64,000 nucleotides of DNA. Origin: Cylindrotheca closterium. Taxonomy: Eukaryota; Bacillariophyta; Bacillariophyceae; Bacillariales; Bacillariaceae. The stretch is from positions 388,645-452,644 of the forward strand of contig CAKOGP040001725.1 in the NCBI GenBank assembly GCA_933822405.4, given 5' to 3'. The notes beneath the pieces were generated by a model. That model worked only from the letters and a program-made list of their open reading frames with translations, was not told the origin of the DNA and ran no database searches. Position 1 is the stretch's first letter. Each line of letters opens with the position of its first letter. Both the position numbers and the translations under genes were made by a program. Positions 51,008-60,782 of this stretch are shown here, in pieces.

Positions 51008-53241
51008 CTAACAGAATGCAGGGTTGCAACCTTGACCGCAAACAGATGGAAATTCCCCGCCAACTCGTTCACATGCTTGCTGTTCCGTAAGAGCCACATT
51101 AGCAATCACCCACTGAATGCGATCTCGACAAGAGAAGCTTCCATTAGAGTCAGTGGCTATGCGGTCCAAGACTTGTCCTGTACAGGTAGCAGGGCATCCA
51201 CAGTTGGTCAAATCAAACTTGGGAGTGATACCAGTGTCGCCCCCTGCCGAAGCTCCTCCGACTTCGGTCCATTGATTGGCGTAAAGTCGAACGTAATCAA
51301 TCTCATATCGAGCAGGAAATGGCGCGGTGATTTGGTTGACGTTCAAGAGACCACCAGTGTAAGTTCCGCCCACGGCCAAGTTCAACAAGAAGAAATGAAA
51401 ATCGTGAAATTCACTACATTTTTCGGACGGACACTGTTGAGGAGAAATATCCATTGCCCAAATCTCCTTCCCATCGACAAAGGTAGTAATCATGTTGGGA
51501 GTCCACTCCATGCTGTAGGTATGGAATCCTCGAGTAAGATCCTCTCCCGCATCCAGGTACAGGCCATAAGTAGCACGGCCTTCTGGATCATGGAACCAAT
51601 GTGCCGCGGATCCAACCCGTTGGTTCAAAATTGGATTGCCAGGGGCGGCATTTCCCTATATTGCAATAAAAAGTTTGTGCAATAGTGAGCAGAATATCCA
51701 TAACCTTATTGGACATCATGATAATCACTGGCAAATGGCCAACTTACCATTTCCATAATATCAATCTCGCCGCATTTGGGCCAACCAATGACGGGAAAAT
51801 TATTTCCCAGTGTCCAAAAGGCAGGCCATAGGCCATTCCTCAGATCAGGTACCTTGATGGATGCTTCAACACGACCGTACTTGAAGGTGAACTTGTTCAG
51901 CGTCTTGATGCGTCCCGAAGTAATTTCACTTCCACGCCGAATGGCTGTGATGACCAATTTTCCATTGGCAACTTGCACATTTTCTCTCGTGTTCGTATAC
52001 CGTTGTAACTCGGCATTGCCCCAGCCCCAATTTCCTAGATCATAAGACCATATTTCAGGGTTGGGTTGATCGCCCGAGTTGAATTCTTCGGCAAATACCA
52101 ATTCCCCCTCTTGAATAGGACCGGCTGGCGATACGACAGGTACTGGCGCCGGTGCCGGTGGACCCGCATCATTGTTACAAGTTCTTGGATCACAAGCACC
52201 ACATGCATCAGCATATCGGCTGGCCACCATGGCACATGCATTTAACGGCGTCAGACCAAAACGGTTAATGGCAAAAACCATCCGAGTCCGGCATTCAATG
52301 CTAGCCACTCCATCCGTTGCTAATGATGCCAAGACATCGTTTGTACAAGAGTTGGGGCAACCGCAATCTGTAATGGGACTCGGCGGCGGCGTCGGTGGCG
52401 CTGGTCGAGGTGGTGGCGGTGGTGGTCCAGTAGAAGTACAAAACAATGGATTGCACCCCTGACCACAAGTATCGGGAAACCTGTCACCAATAAAGACACA
52501 GGCGTCTCGCTCTGGCATGTTGAAATTATTCATCATGAATTCTATCCGTTTCCTGCAGGAAATGCTCGAGACTCCATCAGATGCCAAGGTTTCCAACACA
52601 CTATTCGTACAAGTAGAACACCCACAGGTCAGACTATCTGACGGCGGAGAATCAATAACCGGGGCCTCAATCCTTTCGGATGGACATGGCCCGCAGGTGT
52701 AGCTATCCGTTGGTCCTACCAAAAAATCTTCAAAGGCATTGACACATCGACTTGTCAGTTCTCCAGATACTCCATCTCTGTAGCAGACCTGTGAATTGGC
52801 AAAGCGTGAACGCGGAATCCGACAGGCAGCATCTCCTCCACAGGGTGGATTGGAAGGATACTCGCAATATGGACTTGTTCTTGTCGTCAGCGAAGCACTG
52901 CAGCATCCGCAAGATTCCAGACTTTCCCATCGTCTTATTCGATTGACAAATGATTTGCGAGTGCACCGTGATCGATATCCACCTCCCCGAGAGTCATAGA
53001 CGCAATTGGAAACCATGTCTTCCATATTGCCATCGCTGTCAATGTAATATCCACAAAGATTCGCACTGCACTGACCACCCTCTTCATTATAAAATAGCTG
53101 TCTGTCTAGTACATCGACGGTTCTATTATCCTGAACGACAATGGTTGTAATGCCATTGACCACATTCGAGGTTTGGTTGCAAGCGGCCGCTATCAGGGCT
53201 GCCAATTGGAGGATTAGGAGGAGGCGCAAACACAAAGCCAT
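51008..53241 (-). CDS. GH16 endo-beta-1,3-glucanase with flanking cysteine-rich modules
   Basis: A 713-aa secreted protein from exons 53241-51748 and 51655-51008, phase 0 intron. The signal peptide is MALCLRLLLILQLAALIAAA. Two divergent Cys-rich regions, then two clear modules (about 60-65 residues, CGCxxCTxxVL...SC/ECRxRI...AC...FPDTCGQGCNPLFC pattern) precede the GH16 domain; one more module ends the protein. The catalytic motif GEIDIMEM holds Glu492, Asp494 and Glu497 right at the exon junction. The second exon carries the rest of the jelly roll (TYSMEWTPNMITTFVDGKEI). It likely cleaves laminarin/chrysolaminarin or wall glucan outside the cell. A same-strand paralogue with permuted modules lies at 58117-55940. 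The ATG at 53241 was chosen for its clean signal peptide. Confidence 0.85.
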
Positions 53242-53937
53242 GGTTGCATGCGTGACTTGCTGTGTGAGACTTTTAAAAAGATGTGTGCTCTTTGGTGAAT
53301 AAATTGTATTAACGGATATACGTGTTGACAACTACTATTGCAACGGGTATCAAGGGTCGGCAACCGCCACGGCAACGGGTATAAAGTGTTGGCAACAGCT
53401 CTTAATTTCAAACGAACGACGATTGGGTGGCATGAAAAAATCGGCATGACTTTGGGCTTCACTCGTGATCACTCGTTTTGATTTGGGTCGCTGCAAAATA
53501 GGTTTAATCGGGGGGTGTTCCTGCTTCTAGGGTGATCCGTTTTGGCGCCAAAGCCTGCGCGAACACACGAAATCCTTCAACGGTTGCCCCCAATGCCCTC
53601 AACGGTTCACAATTTACGAATACTTAGAATGTGACAGTACCTACTCTGTCGCCGGCCGATCTTGTTGCTGAACCGGTGATGCTAGTCCCTCCTTTGTAAT
53701 TACACCTACCCGTTTTATGTAGCAGGAGTAGATCAAACAAAAATGAGGATCTAGTTAGGACTATAGTAATGATGTTTGCAAGCTTACGCGACAATACGGA
53801 GCTTTCGTTGCGTATCTAGATTCATTATTATGTTGCGCCTTTGCCGAAGCCCACAATGCAATGGGTTCAATTTCCAGCACAGCTTTCTTTCCTCAGGATC
53901 AGTTTCGAATAGCAAACTCTACAAGTCTCTTCTTCTT
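53242..53937. other. Intergenic stretch, nothing supported
   Basis: About 700 bp between the GH16 start and the 3' end of OGG1. Two similar phrases (CAACGGGTAT with nearby CGGCAAC or TGGCAAC) occur at about 53341 and 53373. No gene. Confidence 0.4.
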
Positions 53938-55591
53938 TTATTTCTTCTTTTCCTCCTTTTTCTTTTTCTTGACTGCTGCCGCCTCTTTCTTTTTCAATTC
54001 CTCTTCCTGCTTGTATTGATCCATTTGCGCAATCAACTCGGATGGCAAGACGGGTCGAAAGCTGGGAAGCTCTGCTACAAAGAGTAGGGAATGTGCCCAT
54101 CCAGCCTTGTCCGGGAACCGGGATCGAAACAAGTCACCAACCTGCTTGTAGGTGGTTGGAGACAAGCTCTTGACCTGTTCCAAGGCATTCCCTGGATCGT
54201 AATCACGGCGGGCAATGTTCCAAACGTGAACGTCCACTGGAATGGCATCGTCTTGGCGGAGCGAAAACAAGGCAACGCAGTCAGCAACCTTACGGCCGAC
54301 TCCGCAAAATTCGCATAGTTTTTCTTGGACCAAGTTTGGATCATCTTGCATGGAACGAAAGTTGCGAAGGTACTCCTCGCCACCGTGCTTCTTTAGTATC
54401 TGCAGAGTTTCCAATATGTACTTGCTTCTATACCCCAAACCGCACTTCTTTCGAAAGTCATCATCGTTCCCTTTGGCTAACAAATCCTCGCTACTGGGAA
54501 AGGAATAATACTTTTCGTCACCAATCGTCAACAACTCTTCTCCATAGTTGGCTCGAATCGAATTGACCATTTTAGTAATTCTTGGAATATTGTTGTTGCT
54601 GGAACAAATAAAACTAATCAAACATTCAAAGGGATCCTGTTCCAATATCCGTACACCGGGGATGCACTTGGCAATGGTTGCCAAACGGTCGTCTGCCTTG
54701 GACCACTTTTGGTACAAGTGACCGAGCGAATCATCCAGTCGAAAGTAGGATCGCAGGTATTGTTCAATGTCGGCAGTCGGTACTGTTGTAGTGAGTGGGC
54801 GGTATAACGTCGAAGACGGGGTTTCTCGGATGGCCAACACACAAGACCTGCCATCTGGTAGTCTAATGATTCCAACCCATTCGGCTGATACAGTTTAATA
54901 AAATTGAAGGAGGGAAAGAGTCAGTCAGTCAATCATTTGAACATGAATTCGATTGCTGTTCAATATTTCAATTCCGTGGGCTGTACTTACTAGCATCGTG
55001 AGTTCCCCATGCAGATTCCTTCTTGATCGTTCCATTTTCATCTTCATCAGCTATCGCTACAACAGCCTTCCAATGAAAGCATTGTCCAGTCGTCAACGTG
55101 GCCGACGGTCTCAATTCGGCCGGAGGAACAACTAGATCGATATACTTTTGATCAGGATTGATCGACGCCACTAGTTCTGGTGTCAATGTTGTTGCAAAAT
55201 TCAATTCCTTCTTGGCGGTCGCATCGTTCTTATTCTTATTGGGTGATGATGATGATTCATCGGTTTTGGTGGTCCGTCTTCGCTTTCGGCTGGCGGGGGA
55301 GGGTGTGACCACCAAAGAGGATTTCTTCTTTTCCTGAGAGACTATTTTGGCAGCGGATAGAACTGTCAATGGTAGTAGAGAGGAGAAAGTTATGGTTGTC
55401 GTTGAGACTCTGGATCTTGTGGAAACCATGTTCTTGATGATTGGACTCGAAGAAGAATAATCCAATCGTATTGCTGGAAATGAAGAGAACTGTCTGACAA
55501 AGGCTTGGCTTGGAATCGATAATAACAAAACGGTAGCAAATGATGCTCGAATCCGTCCAAATAGAAAAATCCTAAATGCTTTCGTTGGCAT
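53938..55591 (-). CDS. OGG1: 8-oxoguanine DNA glycosylase/AP lyase
   Basis: A 515-aa DNA repair enzyme from exons 55591-54991 and 54884-53938, phase 1 intron. It excises 8-oxoguanine and nicks the abasic site. The helix-hairpin-helix and catalytic segment is clear: FCGVGRKVADCVALFS with Lys399 as the Schiff-base lysine and IPVDVHVWNIARRDY with Asp418. SSNNNIPRITKMV and DPFECLISFICSSN are further hallmarks, and the N-terminal domain has ELRPSATLTTGQCFHWK. The first 60 residues are extra: a hydrophobic SFATVLLLSIPSQAF followed by Val-Arg, near an ASAF plastid motif. A second Met at MVSTRSR could give a form without it. The C-terminus is an unusual run of about 25 mostly Lys/Glu residues. Confidence 0.92.
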
Positions 55592-55939
55592 TTGGATTCA
55601 AGGCGGATTGTAATGCGGGTACTCGTATTATTCTCAACGGCAGATGTTCTTGTATTTCGTGTCTTTTTCAGTTGCTTTGAGACGGATGGGTGGACGAACT
55701 TGGGATCTTAAAAGAAGGCACTTTCCTCTGAATACCAACCTATCGGTACTGCCATGCGAGACTGGTCTAATGATAATAATAAATATACAGACTATTGATC
55801 TAGTAATCAATTATATTGTACAACAAAAGCGTTGTTGGCTTGGTCGAAAAATGGACCAGCGTGCAGTCTGCCAGTGTCTACCCCAGGTTATTGCAACCGA
55901 TTCATCCTCTGGGCAGACGAATGAATGTGCATTCTACTA
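55592..55939. other. Short spacer, nothing seen
   Basis: About 350 bp between the OGG1 start and the 3' end of the second GH16 gene. Confidence 0.35.
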
Positions 55940-58117
55940 CTAGCAAGTTCGTGGATCACAGCCTCTAGCACAGCTGCTTGGAAATTGATCGCTCACAAGT
56001 GAGCAAGCATCCTCTTCCCCCAATCCATTGGCTCCCATGACCCAATTGATTCGATCCCGGCAGCTTGGTCCAGCAGCATCTTGATCGAGCACCCGATCCA
56101 GACAGGTACCAGGACATCCACAGTCGCGTACTGTGGTTCTTGGAAACACACTGCAGCTTTCAGGGTGACATCCTTGCCCACAAACAGATGGGAATTGGTC
56201 ACTGACTTGTCCGCAGGCCTCCTTGACACTGACATTGGTGGTTTCCACAAGCGAATGTATCCGGTCGCGACACGTTTGGGTACCTTCTTTGTCCATCACC
56301 AATCGATTCAATATCGATGACTGGCAACTATTTGAGCCACAGGAGCAATCCATGGTACAAGTATCGGGATTGCAATACTCGCCACCACAAATCTTGGGAA
56401 ATTCTTCCCCAACGAGGCGACAGGCCTCCAATTCCGACTTGTGTTGGGTCTCCATGAGCGATGTAATTCGTTCCAAGCACGTGGAATCGCCTACACTGCG
56501 ATTTAATACTTCATCGTTGCAGCTGGCGCAACCACAAGTGATGGCACTCGAAGCGTCTTGGTCGTCTTTGCGTTCCTCGATATCGTTGCCGTTTGTGCTG
56601 TCAAGAGGAGGATTAGTAGAAGAAGAATCATTGCCCCCGTTGTCGTTGTCATTGTCGTTGTCATCGCCATGATTTTCACCAAACAAATCACAATGGAAGA
56701 GATTGCAGTTCCTGCCACAGATGGATGGAAATTCTTCGCTGACTGCAAAACAGGCTTTTTTTTCGCTCATTCTATCATTGGGGGTATGATCCATGAGCCA
56801 TTGGATACGTGCCCGGCAAGTGAAGCCGCCTGCTACCTGGTCAAGTTCTCGTGCTGTGCAATGATTGGGACAGCCACAGTCTATAGGTTTGGGAGTGCTG
56901 GATGGTGGACCTGGTGGACCAGGCGGATTGGGCACAGGGGCTGGAGTTGTTGTTGTTGTTGTTGTTGTTGCTGTTGGTTCACGAGTGGCAGTAGGAATCG
57001 GCGTTGATACTAAATCATCTTTGGGACAGGTCATGGAATTGCAATCAGCACCACAAATGTCCGGAAATTCATTGCCTACCACAGCACAAGCATCCTTTTC
57101 ATCCAACTGCAAATTGGAAATGACCCATTCGATGCGTTCCCGACACGAAAAGGTCCCTTCCGGTCCGGGAGCAGAACGGTTCAAGACCGTGTCGGTACAA
57201 GTGGTGGGGCATCCACAATTCACAAGCTCATAACTTCCTTCATTTTCCCCAAAGTAGGATCCTCCAACATGAGTCCATTGGTTGGTATAGAGTCGTACGT
57301 AGTCGACTTGGAGTTCGGCTGGAAACGGGGCGGTAATCCCAGAGGGTGTCAAAATGTCCGTATATCGTCCTCCAATGGCCAGGTTGAGCAGAAAGAAGTG
57401 CGGTTTGTGAAATTCGGAACACTTGTCCGCCGGACAGTTGGGATGCGAAATGTCCATCTTCCAGACTAAAGTGCCATCCACGTAGGTTTCGAGAAACTTG
57501 GGAGTCCAATTCAGAGTGTAATTGTGAAAGGACCCATCATTCAAATTGGATGGAGCCGTATAGTAATCAAAGTAGTTTGCCCATGTATCGTCTTCATGTT
57601 CCCAATGGGCAGCCGATCCAACCTTTCGATTGACCGTTCCTTCTTGGATCCCGGAAGAATGTCCCATTTCCATGATGTCAATTTCCCCACAGGCCGGCCA
57701 TCCGACAATGGGAAAGTCATTCCCCAAGGTCCAAAACGCAGGCCACAAACCATTCCGAAGATCCGGCATTTTCATAAAGGCTTCCACTCGACCATATTGA
57801 AAGGTCACCTTGTTCAAGGTCTTGATGCGGGCCGAGGTGAATTGACTGCGGCCAGCATCCTCCACCCTGTGAGCCCGGATCACCAGCTTGCCATTTTGGA
57901 CTTGCACATTTTTGGAATCGTCCGTGTACCGTTGGAGCTCGGCATTCCCCCAACCCCAATCACCCTTGTCGTAGGACCATACCAATGGATCGGGTGGACC
58001 CGGAACGTCGAATTCGTCGGCAAAGATCAATTGGGCGGCATGACAGGACGTGGAACCAAGGAAGGTCGTTGCTGTTACCAAGAAGAGGTGCAGTAAGGCT
58101 GAACTGGACATGATCAT
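55940..58117 (-). CDS. GH16 endo-beta-1,3-glucanase with five C-terminal cysteine-rich modules
   Basis: A 725-aa secreted, intronless protein. The signal peptide is about 25 residues (MIMSSSALLHLFLVTATTFL; an ATG at 58111 is an equal start). GH16 comes first: WSYDKGDWGWGNAELQRYT, GRVEAFMKMPDLRNGLWPAF, catalytic GEIDIMEM (Glu145, Asp147, Glu150) and VGSAAHW. Five Cys-rich modules follow, with a T-run/PGPPGPP linker after the first and a polar Asp/Asn linker after the second. Each module keeps eight cysteines at similar spacing. The modules may bind glucan, chitin or silica, or crosslink by disulphides; none of this is known. The paralogue at 51008-53241 has most modules before GH16, so the set has been shuffled. 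Confidence 0.88.
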   Translation of the reverse strand: MIMSSSALLHLFLVTATTFLGSTSCHAAQLIFADEFDVPGPPDPLVWSYDKGDWGWGNAELQRYTDDSKNVQVQNGKLVIRAHRVEDAGRSQFTSARIKTLNKVTFQYGRVEAFMKMPDLRNGLWPAFWTLGNDFPIVGWPACGEIDIMEMGHSSGIQEGTVNRKVGSAAHWEHEDDTWANYFDYYTAPSNLNDGSFHNYTLNWTPKFLETYVDGTLVWKMDISHPNCPADKCSEFHKPHFFLLNLAIGGRYTDILTPSGITAPFPAELQVDYVRLYTNQWTHVGGSYFGENEGSYELVNCGCPTTCTDTVLNRSAPGPEGTFSCRERIEWVISNLQLDEKDACAVVGNEFPDICGADCNSMTCPKDDLVSTPIPTATREPTATTTTTTTTPAPVPNPPGPPGPPSSTPKPIDCGCPNHCTARELDQVAGGFTCRARIQWLMDHTPNDRMSEKKACFAVSEEFPSICGRNCNLFHCDLFGENHGDDNDNDNDNGGNDSSSTNPPLDSTNGNDIEERKDDQDASSAITCGCASCNDEVLNRSVGDSTCLERITSLMETQHKSELEACRLVGEEFPKICGGEYCNPDTCTMDCSCGSNSCQSSILNRLVMDKEGTQTCRDRIHSLVETTNVSVKEACGQVSDQFPSVCGQGCHPESCSVFPRTTVRDCGCPGTCLDRVLDQDAAGPSCRDRINWVMGANGLGEEDACSLVSDQFPSSCARGCDPRTC

Positions 58118-58531
58118 CGTGAAGCTTGTGGATAGCAATGGATTGGATTTGCGTCTCGAGATGGCTCTTTTATGTGTGAGATGAAACGGATCTCTGCTAT
58201 CACCGCAAATATGTTTGACGTCAGTTGAACTACAACAACCAAAATTTCAATTTCGTGGGCGTTACTGGGATATTGAGACAAACCAGTGAGAGTTAAATGT
58301 GTGACACTAGATTTGCCGTGTGTACAGGTCCGTTGAGAGAAAAAAGTTGCATTGTCGTGAAGGCAAAGGATCAAAGGAAAAGTGAATCACATGGTCGATG
58401 CACATGTTTTGTATCCGAATGAAAGCTTCAATCGCCGAAACCAACGGACAAACGTTTCTCGCGCGATGCGCGTGACATACTTTCGCGCCATATTATTTTA
58501 AAGCCAACGTTTGACTCAAAGGACTTGATGG
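58118..58531. other. Divergent spacer
   Basis: About 410 bp between the GH16 start and the LRR pseudogene. Nothing seen apart from AT-rich sequence. Confidence 0.35.
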
Positions 58532-59950
58532 CCGTTTCAAGCGATGAAAGCAATATCGAGGACGAATCATTCAATCACCGTCCCTTCAGAGAGCCTACGT
58601 CTTCAATGGTGTAAACGGACATGAGATTCCTGCCAATGTTGATCATCTCATTTTCCTTTCTTGCGTCGACTGGGAGGATTCTGACTACTGTTTTCTTGAT
58701 GACCTTGCTGATCGACTAGCAACTCGGTCTCAAACTGCTGCATATGGCGTCTCATATCATAAATTGATACAAACAGCTTTTCGGGGTTCAAATCATTGCG
58801 TCAAGTATCACTACCGACCACAGTTAAGACCATTTGGGAAGGTGGATTTTATAAATGTGAATCACTTGTGAATGTGGAACTACCAGAAGGACTTACAGAG
58901 ATATCATTCATTCATTGCGAGGTTTTTCCGTTCTGTATGTCACTATCTCTTGTGTCAATACCTTCCACGGTAAAGATTACGCATTTCTGGACTGCGTATC
59001 ATTACGTACTGTGTCGATTCCATCTAACACCGAAATGATTGACCAAGGAGCTTTCCTGGGATGCGATGGTCTTCTTGGAGTCGAATTTTCAAAGGATCCA
59101 AATCTGATGTTCTTGGGCGGTTCATGCTTCAATGAATGTCCAGCACTTGTCAATGTCTTCCTTCCCTCTCCCACCTACGTCTATCCGTACCCACGTTCTA
59201 GCTCTGTCATGGATGTCAGCCCAATAGCAAATGAGTTTGCGAACGAGCATCCATACTTGTCAAGAATAGTATGGACTAATACGCGCAGTTACCAATCCAC
59301 AAATGCTGCTATTCTGCATCGCGAGCAGCACCGCAAGTGAACTGAAGAATCTGATCCAAGCTTCCAGCGATGATGAGAAGTATCAGCATGGCACCTTTGG
59401 AATAACCCCATTTCACATTGTGGCAACGTCTGCAAAGATTCGTCTCGATATATTCCAAGTACTTTTGGACGAGTATCCTATTGACACTCTTTCATTCAGA
59501 GAGAATCAGGACAATACTATGATGGACTACTCATTGATGAATCCAACCTCAAAAGCCATTCCACCAATCAAGCTATAGTGCTTCAAAAGGTCATTCTCGA
59601 TCAAATGTGACGATTTGGCACGGAAGCCTGGACGATGGACCTACCGTCACTAGAGTCGAGTCAATGGATTGGTGGAATGGTAATCACCAGGCCAGACCTC
59701 ACTACTGTTTGGACACGGTATTGTCACTTGTATCCATGCACATCAAGCAAGAAGTGATACCTCAAATTCTGGACTTCGCGCTATGGAAGAAAAATGCCAA
59801 GGCTGCGGAGAAGGAGTAGAAGTACCAAGCGACGAAAGGTGGACCGAGCTGCTACTTGTCGGATGAAAAATGGAGCTTCCATTGTGATACCCAGTGTGAC
59901 TGCATTTCTTTGGGACGGGGGGATGGGGGGGGGGGCTCGATGGTTCTGGT
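58532..59950 (+). pseudogene. Frameshifted BspA-like leucine-rich-repeat gene
   Basis: Successive frames together read as one diatom LRR protein, but the frame changes at about 58588, 58790, 58975, 59310 and again before 59820. Readable parts: AYVFNGVNGHEIPANVDHLI (N-terminal lead), LRQVSLPTTVKTIWEGGFYK and CESLVNVELPEGLTEI (BspA-type LRRs), LDCVSLRTVSIPSNTEMIDQ and GAFLGCDGLLGVEF (more LRRs), HIVATSAKIRLDIFQVLLDE (ankyrin-like), ILDFALWKKNAKAAEKE and NGASIVIPSVTAFLW (C-terminal module). A G-run at 59919-59936 follows. No splice pattern that I tried joins them, so a true pseudogene is likely. BspA-like LRR proteins in diatoms have unknown function. Confidence 0.65.
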
Positions 59951-60454
59951 TGATCTTTCCATGCTCCCATCATCAGAGGAGTAATAGGTACAGTAGAACG
60001 AATGAACGGAAATGCCACCAACGGAGTAGAGGTTCCCGCAAGCTCTTACCTTTTGCGGGTCTGGATATATACTCTTGCTCGATTGGTATATATAGATCAA
60101 TTTCATTTGTTCAGTGGACAAACTCAGTAGATGGAATTTACATATATGGCAAGGCAAAATTGTCTAATTTTTCTTCGTTTTACACTTTTTTTCATGTATT
60201 TCCATTCTCCTCGGTATCGACGATGCACTCTTCACTTTCTTATTGTGGGACAACAACAAGGAATATCATCGCTAGAAGCAAACATTTACCAGTCATACAA
60301 TTGCAAGCAAATATTTAGTGATAGTACTCTGCATTATAGTCTAATCTTGCAATAACTGCATTCTTCAGCTCAGTCCTCAATACAGAGCGTATTGGTCTTG
60401 CTTTCCGGACGAGACGAGGTGCCTCTGCTTGGGTAGTGACAATGGAGTCACTCG
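59951..60454. other. Spacer between two convergent LRR/ankyrin tails
   Basis: About 500 bp, AT-rich, nothing supported. Confidence 0.4.
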
Positions 60455-60782
60455 CTATGTAAATATCATCCAAGAAAGCTCGGATGGGAGTGTGGAAAGA
60501 TCATTCAGAACCGTCGAGCCCTCGTCCCAAAGGAAAGCAGTCACACTTGGTATCACAATAAAGGCTCGATTTTTCCTCGGCTGGTAGCCCGATCCACCTT
60601 TTGTCCCTTGATACTCCTTGCAACAAAGAATGACTCCTTCTCAAGAGCCTTGGCATTTTTCTTCCATAGACCATCACAACATGACCTTTGGACTAGCAGC
60701 ATGACCAGATCCAATTCATCATTGCCACACATCATTTCAAATGGCGTCATTCCAATTGTGGCTTTGGAATACCAGCACCGTT
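60455..60782 (-). pseudogene. Decayed C-terminal extension of the ankyrin gene
   Basis: Directly after the ankyrin stop codon (TAG where neighbouring repeats have GAG: LLV-stop-NGA) the minus strand continues as protein-like sequence with one frameshift: TIGMTPFEMMCGNDELDLVM, then LWKKNAKALEKESFF, then after another shift RAFIVIPSVTAFLWDEG ending at a TAG at 60457-60455. This is the same C-terminal module as at 59770-59950 and 1-353. The original protein was therefore about 100 residues longer. Confidence 0.7.

Noticed and set aside
59852..60157. Frames across the G-run near 59919-59936
   Set aside because: Composition is driven by the homopolymer, and the plus-strand frame already matches the LRR C-terminal module.
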